Below are positions 1 to 9,245 of a stretch of 29,529 nucleotides of DNA, in pieces; the first letter of the stretch is position 1; every line of letters starts with the position of its first letter. Source of the stretch: Guillardia theta CCMP2712 (lineage: Eukaryota; Cryptophyceae; Pyrenomonadales; Geminigeraceae); assembly GCF_000315625.1 (NCBI RefSeq), contig NW_005434563.1:202135-231663 (forward strand), in the 5' to 3' direction. Position numbers and translations under genes: made by a program. Under the pieces are notes generated by a model, which searched no databases, was not told the DNA's origin, and saw only the letters and a list, made by a program, of their open reading frames with translations.

Positions 1-23
1 TCGTCGTCCTCTCACTCTCGCTC

Positions 24-94
24 CTCCTCCTCCTCCTCCTCCTCCTCCTCCTCCTCCTCCTCCTCCTCCTCCTCCTCCTCCTCCTCCTCCTCCT
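24..94. repeat. (TCC)n trinucleotide microsatellite
   Basis: About 70 bases of uninterrupted TCC/CTC triplets, continuing as imperfect pyrimidine triplets to about position 190. The long glutamate-rich reading frame on the opposite strand is a translation of this repeat, not a gene. Confidence 0.95.
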
Positions 95-199
95 CACCCT
101 CCTCCTCACCCTCACCCTCCTCCTCACCCTCCCCATGCTCCCCTTCTGCCCTCTTCCTACTCTCCTTCTCCTCCTCTTCCTCTCTCCCCTCCCCCTCAG

Positions 200-1623
200 G
201 CTTCTTCGGCATGAATCTTCCTAACCGCCAATACGCTGACGGCACGGTCCTCCCTGGACAAGATTTTCAGCCCCCGACAGGTCATGTCTTCCTTTATTGC
301 ACCCTACTCCTCCCCAGCTTCATTCTCCTCCTCCTCTTCCTTCCCACTCTTCTCCTTGCGACCTCTTCTCTCACCCTCCTCCCGCCCCTCTCTTTCTCCG
401 CTCTGTTCCATATCTCCACCCTCCTTCCCATTCCTGAAAAGCTGAGCAGGAGGCACGAACTATCTTGGTCCTTATGAAGGAGGCCCTTCATGGACTTTCA
501 TTGAAGTGAGAGTCTCATCAAGCCCCTCCCTCCGCCTCCATCTCTTCTTTTCTCCTCTTTCCCGCCCGCTTTTCTCCTGCGCTCTTCCTTACCCTCCACC
601 CTTCTCCTGTCCTCTTGACCCCTGCCATTCCCCTGTCCCTCCTTTCAACGACATGCTCTTCTGTCCTCTCCTTCCGTTGATATTCCCCTCCTGTTTCCTG
701 ATTTCTTTCCTTGTCTCTCTGCTCCACTCTTCATTTCTCCCCTCCCAACCCCCCCTGTTCTTGAACATCTATTGACTTCTCCTTTCTTACACTTGTTGCT
801 ATCATCGCCATCTCCCTCCTCTCCCCTTGTTTCTTCATCCTCACCCTCTCCTCAGGTCACCGTTATCTCTTCCATTGGTAGTGCCGCGCTTCTGTTCGGG
901 ACCTGCTTCTTTCTCTCGTGCTGCGGACTCCTGCGAACTTGAGCAGCTGACAAGGAAGGAGGACCGACACAGGGCGAGTTGGAGGAGGCGAAGGAGGATG
1001 AGCAGAGGCAGTATGAGGGGATTTTGCGGATTTTGTTTGTCCTTTGTTTGCTTCATGACTATACACAGAATCACTCTCCCTCCCTCCCTCCCTCCCTCCC
1101 TCCCTCCCTCCCTCCCTCCTTTTCTCCCTTTTCCACCATTCCCCCCGGTCTCGTCTTCCACGATCTTCTCTCCCTCAAGTGCTGAGCATACTGCACAAAG
1201 GCAGCCTGACCTCCTCTCTCCCGTCCTCCATGAACTCCTTCGCCTTTCTCCAGTCAACCAGCGGCAGCATTGGCCTATTTCTCCTCCTCTTCATCTCCTC
1301 CTCCTCCTCGTTCACGGCAAACAACGAGTCGCCTCTCCGAACAGGAGCCTGCCAGCCGCCTCCTCTATACAGGTACCTGCAGTTCTCTTCCCCTTTCTTC
1401 CCTGCAACCCCCATCCTGTTCGCTGTGCTCCTGAACTTGCAGCTCGTGGCCAACAGCTCCTGCTGCCTCTCCACCTGCCTGCTGGCGGGCGGCGGAAGAA
1501 AGACTCGGGCGCCCCCTATCTCTCGATGCAGCACCCAATCGGTGGGAGGAGGAGGGCAAGAAGTGGAGAACAGGGAAGGGAGATGCGGAGCCATTGTTTC
1601 CTTCTCCCAACCTGATATTTTGA
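200..1623 (+). CDS. Possible partial multi-exon gene entering from the left, with a CorA-like GMN motif
   Basis: Tentative. After a pyrimidine tract ending in CAG, a short exon-like piece from 200 reads FFGMNLPNRQYADGT and ends at a GT at 247 or 281. GMN after a hydrophobic stretch is the signature loop of CorA/Mrs2/Alr magnesium channels. At 856 a second piece after CTCAG reads VTVISSIGSAALLFG, which could be the following membrane helix, but it meets a stop at about 940 and I could not make its phase join. A third piece, 1443 to TGA 1621-1623, reads as 59 residues including AAEERLGRPLSLDAAPNRW and could be the C-terminus. The intervening DNA is pyrimidine-rich, like introns elsewhere in the window. 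No single consistent model was found; pieces could belong to different genes or be chance. Confidence 0.28.
281..855. other. Pyrimidine-rich stretch, probably intronic
   Basis: Strongly C+T-biased on the + strand. Its long reading frames (hydrophobic Leu/Pro/Ser on +, Arg/Glu on -) are what such bias gives by chance. A possible small exon lies at about 442-508, flanked by AG and GTGAGA and reading EQEARTILVLMKEALHGLSL, but I could not place it in a gene. Confidence 0.4.
1076..1118. repeat. (CTCC)n tetranucleotide microsatellite
   Basis: About ten tandem CTCC units inside a longer pyrimidine run, in what is probably an intron or intergenic DNA. Confidence 0.95.
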
Positions 1624-2428
1624 GCTTGCTGCTCCTCCCCTAGCGATCTCTCCGTCTCAGCAGTCGGTCCCGTGCGTTATAGCCCTTGCTCGTCTTGATC
1701 CGAGTCCTCCTTCATTCCTCTAGGCCCTTAGGCTGAGTCAGTCTTGCAGTGGTAGTCGGCCTCCTACCTCCGGTTCCCCCCCCTCCCTTCCTCACCCTCA
1801 GGCCTCCTTCAGCAAGGCTCTTGGGGGCTTCTGCCGCCTCCTGTCAAGTCAAGTTGACTCAATGTCGGTTACATCGCAAGGTGTGTCGGTTACTCTGTGA
1901 TCCGGGCACTCAGTCAGCGCGCGGCGGTCACTGCCGCACTGAGTCAGCCGGGGGCGGCGGCCGCCGCTTGACAGCCGCCGGTCACTCCGCCGGCCGGGCC
2001 ATTCACAAGCTCTGACTCGGGGACCGGGCTCAAAAATCGGCGGGGCCCGACGGCCGATGGGAGCCTCCGGGAGTCGCTGCGAAACTTACTAGCCTGTGAG
2101 CCCGGAGCCTCAGTCCGATCACCGTCACGGACTGCCCGGAATCCGACCCGCCGAAAGACCGCGCGATGCACGGTGCGCCCCCCCGCCCGGAGAGCAAAAT
2201 GTCATGATGATCATGGTCACTCGAGTCACAAGCCTGAAGGCTCATGATCGGCACCGCGCCGGCGGCAAGGCGGTTCCCGACTCTCTTTCGCGGCTCACTG
2301 AGTCAGGACGGGGGCCCCGCCGGCCAAGCCGGGCACGCCCGGCCGCGGGCCACCTGAGGCTTTGCGCCAGCCTCCGCCGTGCGGGGATCCCCACTACTAC
2401 CGGCAACCCTCGAGTTCGCGGTGGTTTA
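1624..2428. other. GC-rich intergenic block with repeated TGASTCA palindromes
   Basis: No convincing gene. From about 1850 the sequence becomes very GC-rich with short inverted repeats such as GCGGCGGTCACTGCCGC near 1921. Exact TGA(G/C)TCA sites lie at 1734-1740, 1855-1861, 1940-1946 and 2299-2305, with near-matches around 1909, 2014 and 2219. That heptamer is the classical bZIP (AP-1 type) binding site. The block could be a regulatory region for the duplicated genes to its right or the remnant of a GC-rich repeat; the sequence alone does not decide. Confidence 0.45.
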
Positions 2429-2522
2429 GGCTCAAGGCTGGTCGAGATAGACTGAGGGTGGTTGGAATGGCGTTCATTCTTCAATACTTAGACATGTACA
2501 TGTTACCCTGGCTCTCTCTACT

Positions 2523-2756
2523 CTACACCCTCAGCACGACGACACTCTCTCCGACTCGCTCGGCATCGCGGCCTTGGCTTGCTCTTCTCCGGGGCTCTCG
2601 ATCCTCGCGGTCGCGGAAGGAGCAGGCGGGCTCAGCTGGATCAGCTCTCCCGTGCCGGGCGCCCACCAGGGACTTGCCTGACTGGATGAGGCGGATGGAG
2701 GCCTGCAGGGCGGCGAGCTGCTTGGCGCGGGAGGGGAGGCAGCAGGTACAAGTCAT
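2523..2756 (-). CDS. Small cysteine-rich ORF, copy 1, altered C-terminus
   Basis: Not recognised. It begins MTCTCCLPSRAKQLAALQ and runs 77 residues; its first 27 codons match copy 2 (4337-4558) exactly and are rich in G/C third positions, which favours coding. After that an indel of about four bases puts copy 1 in another frame, giving an Arg/Glu-rich tail instead of the one ending SERVSSC. A GC-AG intron starting at GCAAGT just after the shared part is a possible alternative. Copy 1 may therefore be the damaged paralogue, or neither ORF may be a gene. Confidence 0.3.
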   Translation of the reverse strand: MTCTCCLPSRAKQLAALQASIRLIQSGKSLVGARHGRADPAEPACSFRDREDREPRRRASQGRDAERVGESVVVLRV

Positions 2757-3526
2757 GGCGACGAGGTGAGGGAGAAAGCAAAGATCAAGGAGGAGATGGA
2801 AGGATGGGTACAGGGCGGGTACAGGACAAGAGTCGAAGCGAGCCTGAAAGAGAGGGAGGGAGGGAGGAGACAGGAGGCAAGCCAACGGTGGGGGAGGCTC
2901 TTTTGCAGTGGGATGGGAGGACGAAGCAGTGGGTGGGAGGGGAGGCGCTGGAGGAGGAACAGGCCGGGGAAGCTTCAAATAGACATGGCCAGGGATGCTG
3001 ACGGGAGAAGGAGCATGGGATCACTGGGAGGGCTCGGAGATAGAGCCCGAGGCTGACGGATGGAGCATGGGACCACATCGCATGCTCGGAGAGCAAGTCC
3101 GACGAGCCGGATCTGGAGGTTCGGAGGCCTCGAGAAGCTTCGATTCTCGTCTCGAAGGCGCTGGTGGTAAGAGGACCTAACCTCAAGATCCATGCACTCC
3201 GGGCCGGATCTGAGGACGGGTAGGGTGGTCTACTCCGAGGGGAAGCACCCGGGTACTCCTTAGACAAAAGTACCGGTGGCACGACCGGCCACAGCCTCTT
3301 GTCTCCCTGCTCACATACACCACAGGAGATCACGATACCCCCCTGGCCTCCTTTTCCCCGCCACTCATTTATTAAAAGGTCTTGCCTTGTCTGGGTGCTT
3401 CATCAAGCTCCGCGCTCCCTCACTGCTTGCCCAGCCCTTGAGCCTCTGTCCTCGCCGTCGCTGCTGCTTGAGACCTTGAAAGCTTCCTCCTCCTTCCTGC
3501 TCCTTCCTTCTCCTCCCCCCTCCGTC

Positions 3527-3904
3527 ATGACCTCTCTCTTGTACGCCTCTCCGGACTGGCAAGCTGCCTCTGCCCAGCCCGCCGATCTCTTGCTCATGCC
3601 CGGGGGGTCCAGCGCATCTCTGGCTATGGGGACCTGCCGTCATGCTGTCTGCCTCAGCCTCAGCCATCTCGGGCATCTCGGCTTTGTGATGCTGGTGCTG
3701 GCAGCAGCGCTGGTGCAGTTTATCCTCTCTGACGACGACTTCAAGGACGGGACGAGCCCGGAGGCGGACCCTCCCAGGCCTGCAGCGGTCGACATGCCGC
3801 CGAGCAGCTACTTGAGCGGAGGCTTCGACCGACGGAAGATGCTGCAGCCGAGCTTCGGGCAGACGTTCAAGGCGAAGCGAGTGGGAGCATGTCAGGAGGA
3901 GTAG
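3527..3904 (+). CDS. Small single-pass membrane protein, duplicated copy 1
   Basis: Not recognised as a family. The ORF gives 125 residues starting MTSLLYASPDW. One hydrophobic stretch at about residues 50-68 (LGFVMLVLAAALVQFILS) is followed by an acidic DDD cluster and a Pro-rich polar tail with several basic residues. The stop is followed about 50 bases later by AATAAA, a plausible polyadenylation signal. A longer in-frame start exists at 3299, but the segment between is Ser/Pro/Leu-rich and looks like translated UTR, so I prefer 3527. The second copy (5328-5705) is intact with the same length, differing at one residue (Lys for Arg near residue 103) and a few silent sites, which supports a protein-coding role. 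There is no sign of an intron. Confidence 0.55.
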   Translation: MTSLLYASPDWQAASAQPADLLLMPGGSSASLAMGTCRHAVCLSLSHLGHLGFVMLVLAAALVQFILSDDDFKDGTSPEADPPRPAAVDMPPSSYLSGGFDRRKMLQPSFGQTFKAKRVGACQEE

Positions 3905-4010
3905 GGGGAGCACGGGTATTTGTAAGCTAGGAAGAAGATGTCTATGTAGAATAAAGCAATGTCACTAAGCAACGCCCGTGCTCGGTCAAGATGACATAGC
4001 TTTGTGACTG

Positions 4011-4234
4011 ATCGCAGCGTCTCTACTCAGGTGGCTCTCGTCCTCTGGCCCCCCCACCTGCCAAGGCTCCAGCTCGGACAAGCGGGCTGACTTGTAGTCT
4101 CAGAGGCTTGCGGGGCGGCCTCGAGACCGGCTGGGCGGCACCGCCCCCGGCTGCGATATAGCCCTCGGTCATGGACGCGGCCATCGGCTTGCTCCTCGCT
4201 CAGCAGACGATCGCTCAGCCCCGAAGTAGGCGGA
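4011..4234. other. Spacer between the two duplicated copies
   Basis: About 220 unique bases between copy 1 and copy 2. No gene seen. The duplication is therefore tandem but with a spacer that has no counterpart after copy 2. Confidence 0.6.
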
Positions 4235-4336
4235 GGCTCAAGGCTGGTCGAGATAGACTGAGGGTGGTTGGAATGGCGTTCATTCTTCAATACTTAGACA
4301 TGTACATGTTACCCTGGCTCTCTCTACTCTACACCC

Positions 4337-4558
4337 TCAGCACGACGACACTCTCTCCGACTCGCTCGGCATCGCGGCCTTGGCTTGCTCTTCTCCGGGG
4401 CTCTCGATCCTCGCGGTCGCGGAAGGAGCAGGCGGTCTCAGCTGGATCAGCTCTCCCGTGGCGCCCACCACGGCCCTGCCTGACTGGATGAGGCGGATGG
4501 AGGCCTGCAGGGCGGCGAGCTGCTTGGCGCGGGAGGGGAGGCAGCAGGTACAAGTCAT
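4337..4558 (-). CDS. Small cysteine-rich ORF, copy 2
   Basis: Not recognised. It gives 73 residues from MTCTCCLPSRAKQLAALQ to a C-terminus ending SERVSSC. A Cys cluster at residues 3-6 is followed by a possible amphipathic helix and a Pro/Glu-rich tail. Codon usage is GC3-rich, unlike the chance frames around it. The frame is open further upstream to 5134, but that part is Ser/Pro-rich shadow coding. It lies divergently to the membrane-protein ORF in the same repeat unit. Compare copy 1 (2523-2756), whose second half is in another frame. Confidence 0.33.
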   Translation of the reverse strand: MTCTCCLPSRAKQLAALQASIRLIQSGRAVVGATGELIQLRPPAPSATARIESPGEEQAKAAMPSESERVSSC

Positions 4559-5327
4559 GGCGACGAGGTGAGGGAGAAAGCAAAGATCAAGGAGGAGATG
4601 GAAGGATGGGTACAGGGCGGGTACAGGACAAGAGTCGAAGGAGCCTGAAAGAGAGGGAGGGAGGGAGGAGACAGGAGGCAAGCCAACGGTGGGGGAGGCT
4701 CTTTTGCAGTGGGATGGGAGGACGAAGCAGTGGGTGGGAGGGGAGGCGCTGGAGGAGGAACAGGCCGGGGAAGCTTCAAATAGACATGGCCAGGGATGCT
4801 GACGGGAGAAGGAGCATGGGATCACTGGGAGGGCTCGGAGATAGAGCCCGAGGCTGACGGATGGAGCATGGGACCACATCGCATGCTCGGAGAGCAAGTC
4901 CGACGAGCCGGATCTGGAGGTTCGGAGGCCTCGAGAAGCTTCGATTCTCGTCTCGAAGGCGCTGGTGGTAAGAGGACCTAACCTCAAGATCCATGCACTC
5001 CGGGCCGGATCTGAGGACGGGTAGGGTGGTCTACTCCGAGGGGAAGCACCCGGGTACTCCTGAGACAAAAGTACCGGTGGCACGACCGGCCACAGCCTCT
5101 TGTCTCCCTGCTCACATACACCACAGGAGATCACGATACCCCCCTGGCCTCCTTTTCCCCGCCACTCATTTATTAAAAGGTCTTGCCTTGTCTGGGTGCT
5201 TCATCAAGCTCCGCGCTCCCTCACTGCTTGCCCAGCCCTTGAGCCTCTGTCCTCGCCGTCGCTGCTGCTTGAGACCTTGAAAGCTTCCTCCTCCTTCCTG
5301 CTCCTTCCTTCTCCTCCCCCCTCCGTC

Positions 5328-5705
5328 ATGACCTCTCTCTTGTACGCCTCTCCGGACTGGCAAGCTGCCTCTGCCCAGCCCGCCGATCTCTTGCTCATGC
5401 CCGGGGGGTCCAGCGCATCTCTGGCTATGGGGACCTGCCGTCATGCTGTCTGCCTCAGCCTCAGCCATCTCGGGCATCTCGGCTTTGTGATGCTGGTGCT
5501 GGCGGCAGCGCTGGTGCAGTTTATCCTCTCTGACGACGACTTCAAGGACGGGACGAGCCCGGAGGCGGACCCTCCCAGGCCTGCAGCGGTCGACATGCCG
5601 CCGAGCAGCTACTTGAGCGGAGGCTTCGACCGACGGAGGATGCTGCAGCCGAGCTTCGGGCAGACGTTCAAGGCGAAGCGAGTGGGAGCATGTCAGGAGG
5701 AGTAG
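5328..5705 (+). CDS. Small single-pass membrane protein, duplicated copy 2
   Basis: Intact 125-residue copy of the ORF at 3527-3904 with the same start, membrane stretch (about residues 50-68), acidic cluster and Pro-rich tail, followed by AATAAA at about 5751. Differences are a Lys-to-Arg change at RRRM near residue 103 and at least one silent change in the Ala run. No function can be assigned. Confidence 0.55.
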   Translation: MTSLLYASPDWQAASAQPADLLLMPGGSSASLAMGTCRHAVCLSLSHLGHLGFVMLVLAAALVQFILSDDDFKDGTSPEADPPRPAAVDMPPSSYLSGGFDRRRMLQPSFGQTFKAKRVGACQEE

Positions 5706-5818
5706 GGGGAGCACGGGTATTTGTAAGCTAGGAAGAAGATGTCTATGTAGAATAAAGCAAAGTCTATTTGTATTGTTTATCTTTGGCTGTCTTTGAAGAT
5801 GACTTAGCTTTGTCACTT

Positions 5819-6542
5819 GTTTTTGTTGTGTTTTTTTTTTTATCTACAATTTGTGTTTGTTGTTTTTTCTTCTTTGCCTCAATTTTTTTCACAATTGGAC
5901 GTTTTCTTTTTTGATGTTTGATGTTACTACCACATCTGAGAGAAGGAGCAAATGTGCATCATTGGTTATTCAAAAAAGCAGCAGATGTTTGTTGGGTGAT
6001 CAAGAACTTCTTCATATTGGCTTATTCTAGGGATGTACCTAAACCCGGTTGCCTTTCTTACTCCTCAGTGAATATGTCTTGCAAGCCTCTTTTCATCTAT
6101 CTGTCGCTGATCGTGTGAGTTAACATCAGTGCCATCATTTCCTCTTAATGTTGTCACTTCGAATCGAACGATTCTCTTGTTTTTACGTTACACATGATAC
6201 ATTAGAAGACCTGACCTTTCCGCTACTTTACATCCTCTTCAATCGTCTTTCATCTCCGCGGGCGTGTAGACGAAGCTATGGAGTGAAGCCAGTGAGAAAG
6301 AACATCACAATTGAGACGAAAGGGGCAAAGGCAAATGAGGCACGCGAGTTGGAAAAGCAGAGGAGAGTCAAGAGAGGAGCGACGGAAACAACGAACAAGG
6401 TAAACAACCAAGAAGGTGAACAACCAACAAGGTGATGACGTGGAGGGCAACAACAAGGAAGAAGAACAAGGACAGATTGGGAGATGAAGGATAGGGTGGA
6501 GACCAAGAGAGAGAAGGAGGAAAGAGGAAAATATGGGAGAAA
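5819..6542. other. Intergenic, AT-richer, no gene seen
   Basis: Begins with long T runs (5830-5910), unlike its GC-rich surroundings, and ends at the stop codon of the minus-strand C2 gene. Around 6390-6435 there are short imperfect repeats of AACAAGGT/AACCAAGAAGGTGA. The open frames here are short and have no recognisable features. Confidence 0.5.
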
Positions 6543-9204
6543 TTACCGGATATTCACTTGGGTAATCTGCTCCTTGCCGTTCTTTACGAAATCATTGCCG
6601 TCAGGAGTTCGCAGAGAGTACGCTCCTGCCATGCAACGGCGAGATTACACGAGATCAGAGGGCAGGGCAGGATAGCGGCAAGGAGGATGAGGTGGGTATG
6701 GGACAGAGGAGAGGAGAGAACAGGAGAGTGCATTGGAGTGGCAGACGAAAAGACGACAGGGTCGCACCATCAAGGCTTGACTTGGGCACAAGATCGGAAA
6801 GCTGGGGAGGCGGGCTCAGTCGTTTTCCCTTGGTGCGGATGCTCGGGATCTTCGAGACTTCTTGAGGCGGCTGGCTGTCACTGACGGAGGAGGGATCGGG
6901 AGACAATGCGAGCTTAGTCGACTGCCTGGCGAGCATGGCCGCAGTGACGACAGTCCTGTAGAACGAGATGCAAGCAGAAGAGAAATGAAAGAGGTACAAA
7001 ACGAGAGCAAGGAGCGGAGGAAGATGAGAAGAAGAGGAGGAGAGGGAGGAAGAGAGAGAGGGAGGAAGAGGAATTGGAGGAGGAGGAGGAGGAAGCGATT
7101 AGACATCACAACTTAAAGAGAGAGCATCGCGTACGGGGTCGGCTCGTCAGACTTGCGGATAAGGGGAGTGAGGTCGCAGAAGGCACTTCCAATATGATCG
7201 TCGTCGTCGAATCTGTCCCAGTCCCACACCTGGAGGAGGATGAAAAACAAGGAGAGGAAGGGAGGGTGAGAGGGAGGGAGGGAGGAGGCAAAGGGGTGGG
7301 GGTTGGGGCAGAGAGGAGAAACTCACTTGAATTTCCATCGGAAGAACTTCAAGGTCAGGAGGAACACAGATGCGAAACATCTGAAGACAAAGCAGGTTAC
7401 TTCAACCATGCTCAAACTGCATTGCTCTCCCTATCCCCTCGCCTCCTTGTTTTTCCTCGTCCTCCATGTTTGTTCCTCCAGATATCCTCTCTGACCCTCA
7501 AGTCCCCTCCCACCCTCCCATCCTCTCTATCCTCCATCTGGCTCCCCTCGTTCGCCTCTATTTTTGCTCACCTGATCGAAGTGAGGATCCAACGAGTTCC
7601 TGACCACTCTGCTCTTAAACCTGGCACCTCGTCAACTCGATCCTCCACCTCATCCTCGTTCTCTTCCCTCCTCTTCTCGTTCTCCTCCCCCCTTCCCTGT
7701 CCTGCTCCTTCTTCTTTTACTTACTTGTGGGTCTCCCCGATGAGCAGCACGCAGTAGGCATCACAGGTTCCGAGCCCCGCATCCATCTTGGGCAGGACTG
7801 GGACAAGTTAAGGGGGAGCAAGAGAGGGGGGGAGAGAGCTACAGGAAGCGCTGTCGAGATAAACCTCCAGGTAGTTGATCGAGAGATCGTAGAGCTGAAG
7901 ACCAACATCACTTGCAAGAGACGAAACGGGAGGAGAGAGAGAGAACGAAGGAAGGAGGGGTAGGGAAGAGAGGAAGGTGCGGGGCCGAAAGGGAATCAGC
8001 AGAGAATGACAATCCACAGAAAAAGAGGTGGAGGAGTCGGGAAGAACCTTGAAGCAGACGGAGATGGTAGACATGACCCCAGCTTGAACTCCAATGACAC
8101 TCATGCCTGTCAGCAGGTCTGACGGTCAGCGAGGCAGCAAGACGCGGAAGCTTGACCGTCATCGCCGGAGAGAAGAAAATCAGAGTCAAGCACATGCCGT
8201 CCAAGGGATTTCTCGGTGCCTTTTGACAATTTGAGAAAAGGCTAAAGAGAAGTAGGGAGAAAAGCGTCGGACGAGGAGAGGAGGAGTCGGAGGAAAGAGA
8301 GGGGAGGGACGACGAGCACGAGCACGAGGAGGAGGAGGAGGAGGAGAAGGAAGGATCAGCTTGCTCCAATGCTGACCTTCAAAGTTGAGTCCTACTTTGT
8401 CTCCATCCTTCTTTGACGCAACCTGGCAGCCTTGTCAACGTCTATCTCACTTGCTCGTGTCCTGACCAGGTCGTAGGCTCGTGCAGCCTCCTCGGCGGTT
8501 TCGAAGAGGTCGACCTCGTCCCCTGCTCGCAGTTACCTTCTCCTCTTCCTCCTCTTCCGCTGACCTTCTTTGTTGAGTCCGCGGCAGATGGTGTAGATAC
8601 ATCCCCTCTGAGCCTGCAGCAGACGAGTCAGGCGGCAGAGAAGAACATGTCAAATCATAGCAGGGGTACAGCATATGACAAGGAGGAAGGAGGGAGGAGG
8701 GGGGGGGGGGGATGAGCATAATGAAGGGAAGGTGGTAGCACGGAGGAACGCACGTTAGCCGGGCGATGATAGGCCTGCCACATGCACTCCCCGGTGTCAA
8801 GGACGTTCTTTGACACGCCTGCGCTCAAATCACCTTTGCTCTCTCCCTCCCTTCCTCCGACCTTTCCAGTTGAGAATCTCTCCGATGGATACGCAGAGAG
8901 TTCCTGTCGGCCTGTCAACCTTGACTGGATGACAAGAAAGACAGAACCGATTGACATGTCGTCCGCATGCTTCGCGTCGACAGTCTTGGAGTGCATGACG
9001 CGGATGACGCAGACCTGACGTTCTGTTGAGCTTCAGATGTTCACTCTATCCATCTTTACCTGCCAGACGTTCTTGATCGCTGCACTGAACATACAATTCC
9101 ACACGGGGTTCCAGCTCTTCTTCATCACCTGCCCTCTTTTGAGTGGATTCGGGCACTTTCTCACCCATGCTCCTCCTCCTCCTCCTCCTCCTCCTCATCA
9201 TCAT

Positions 9205-9245
<41 letters not shown>

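Larger units (their letters stand above)
2429..4010. repeat. Direct tandem duplication, copy 1
   Basis: Matches 4235-5818 almost base for base from 2429 to 3959 (offset 1801-1806), then more weakly to about 4010. Differences are scattered substitutions and small indels, the largest near 2655 where copy 1 has extra bases. It contains a minus-strand small ORF (2523-2756) and a plus-strand membrane-protein ORF (3527-3904). Confidence 0.95.
4235..5818. repeat. Direct tandem duplication, copy 2
   Basis: Second copy of the unit described at 2429-4010. The close match ends at 5760, right after the AATAAA signal; weaker similarity (GATGACTTAGCTTTGTCACT against GATGACATAGCTTTGTGACT) carries on to about 5818. 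Confidence 0.95.

Noticed and set aside
12-245. Poly-glutamate reading frame on the minus strand
   Set aside because: It is a translation of the TCC triplet repeat with no other features; the opposite strand carries the GMN-containing piece.
211-477. Hydrophobic + strand frame continuing from the GMN motif, resembling a membrane helix
   Set aside because: The hydrophobic part is pure Leu/Pro/Ser/Phe from a pyrimidine tract with GT at its start, more likely an intron; kept only as part of the tentative gene.
2785-5134. Long minus-strand frames of 182 and 265 residues in the duplicated units
   Set aside because: Ser/Pro/Leu-rich and antisense to purine-rich DNA; they mostly differ between the copies by frame. 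Only the short GC3-rich end starting MTCTCC was kept.
8878-9128. Alternative frame giving a Cys/His-rich stretch (LQDCRREACGRHVNRFCLSC) in place of the first C2 domain
   Set aside because: It also joins in phase, but the C2 reading gives WNPVWN and DDMSIGSV with the right spacing and links to the preceding exons; the Cys-rich frame has no such support.
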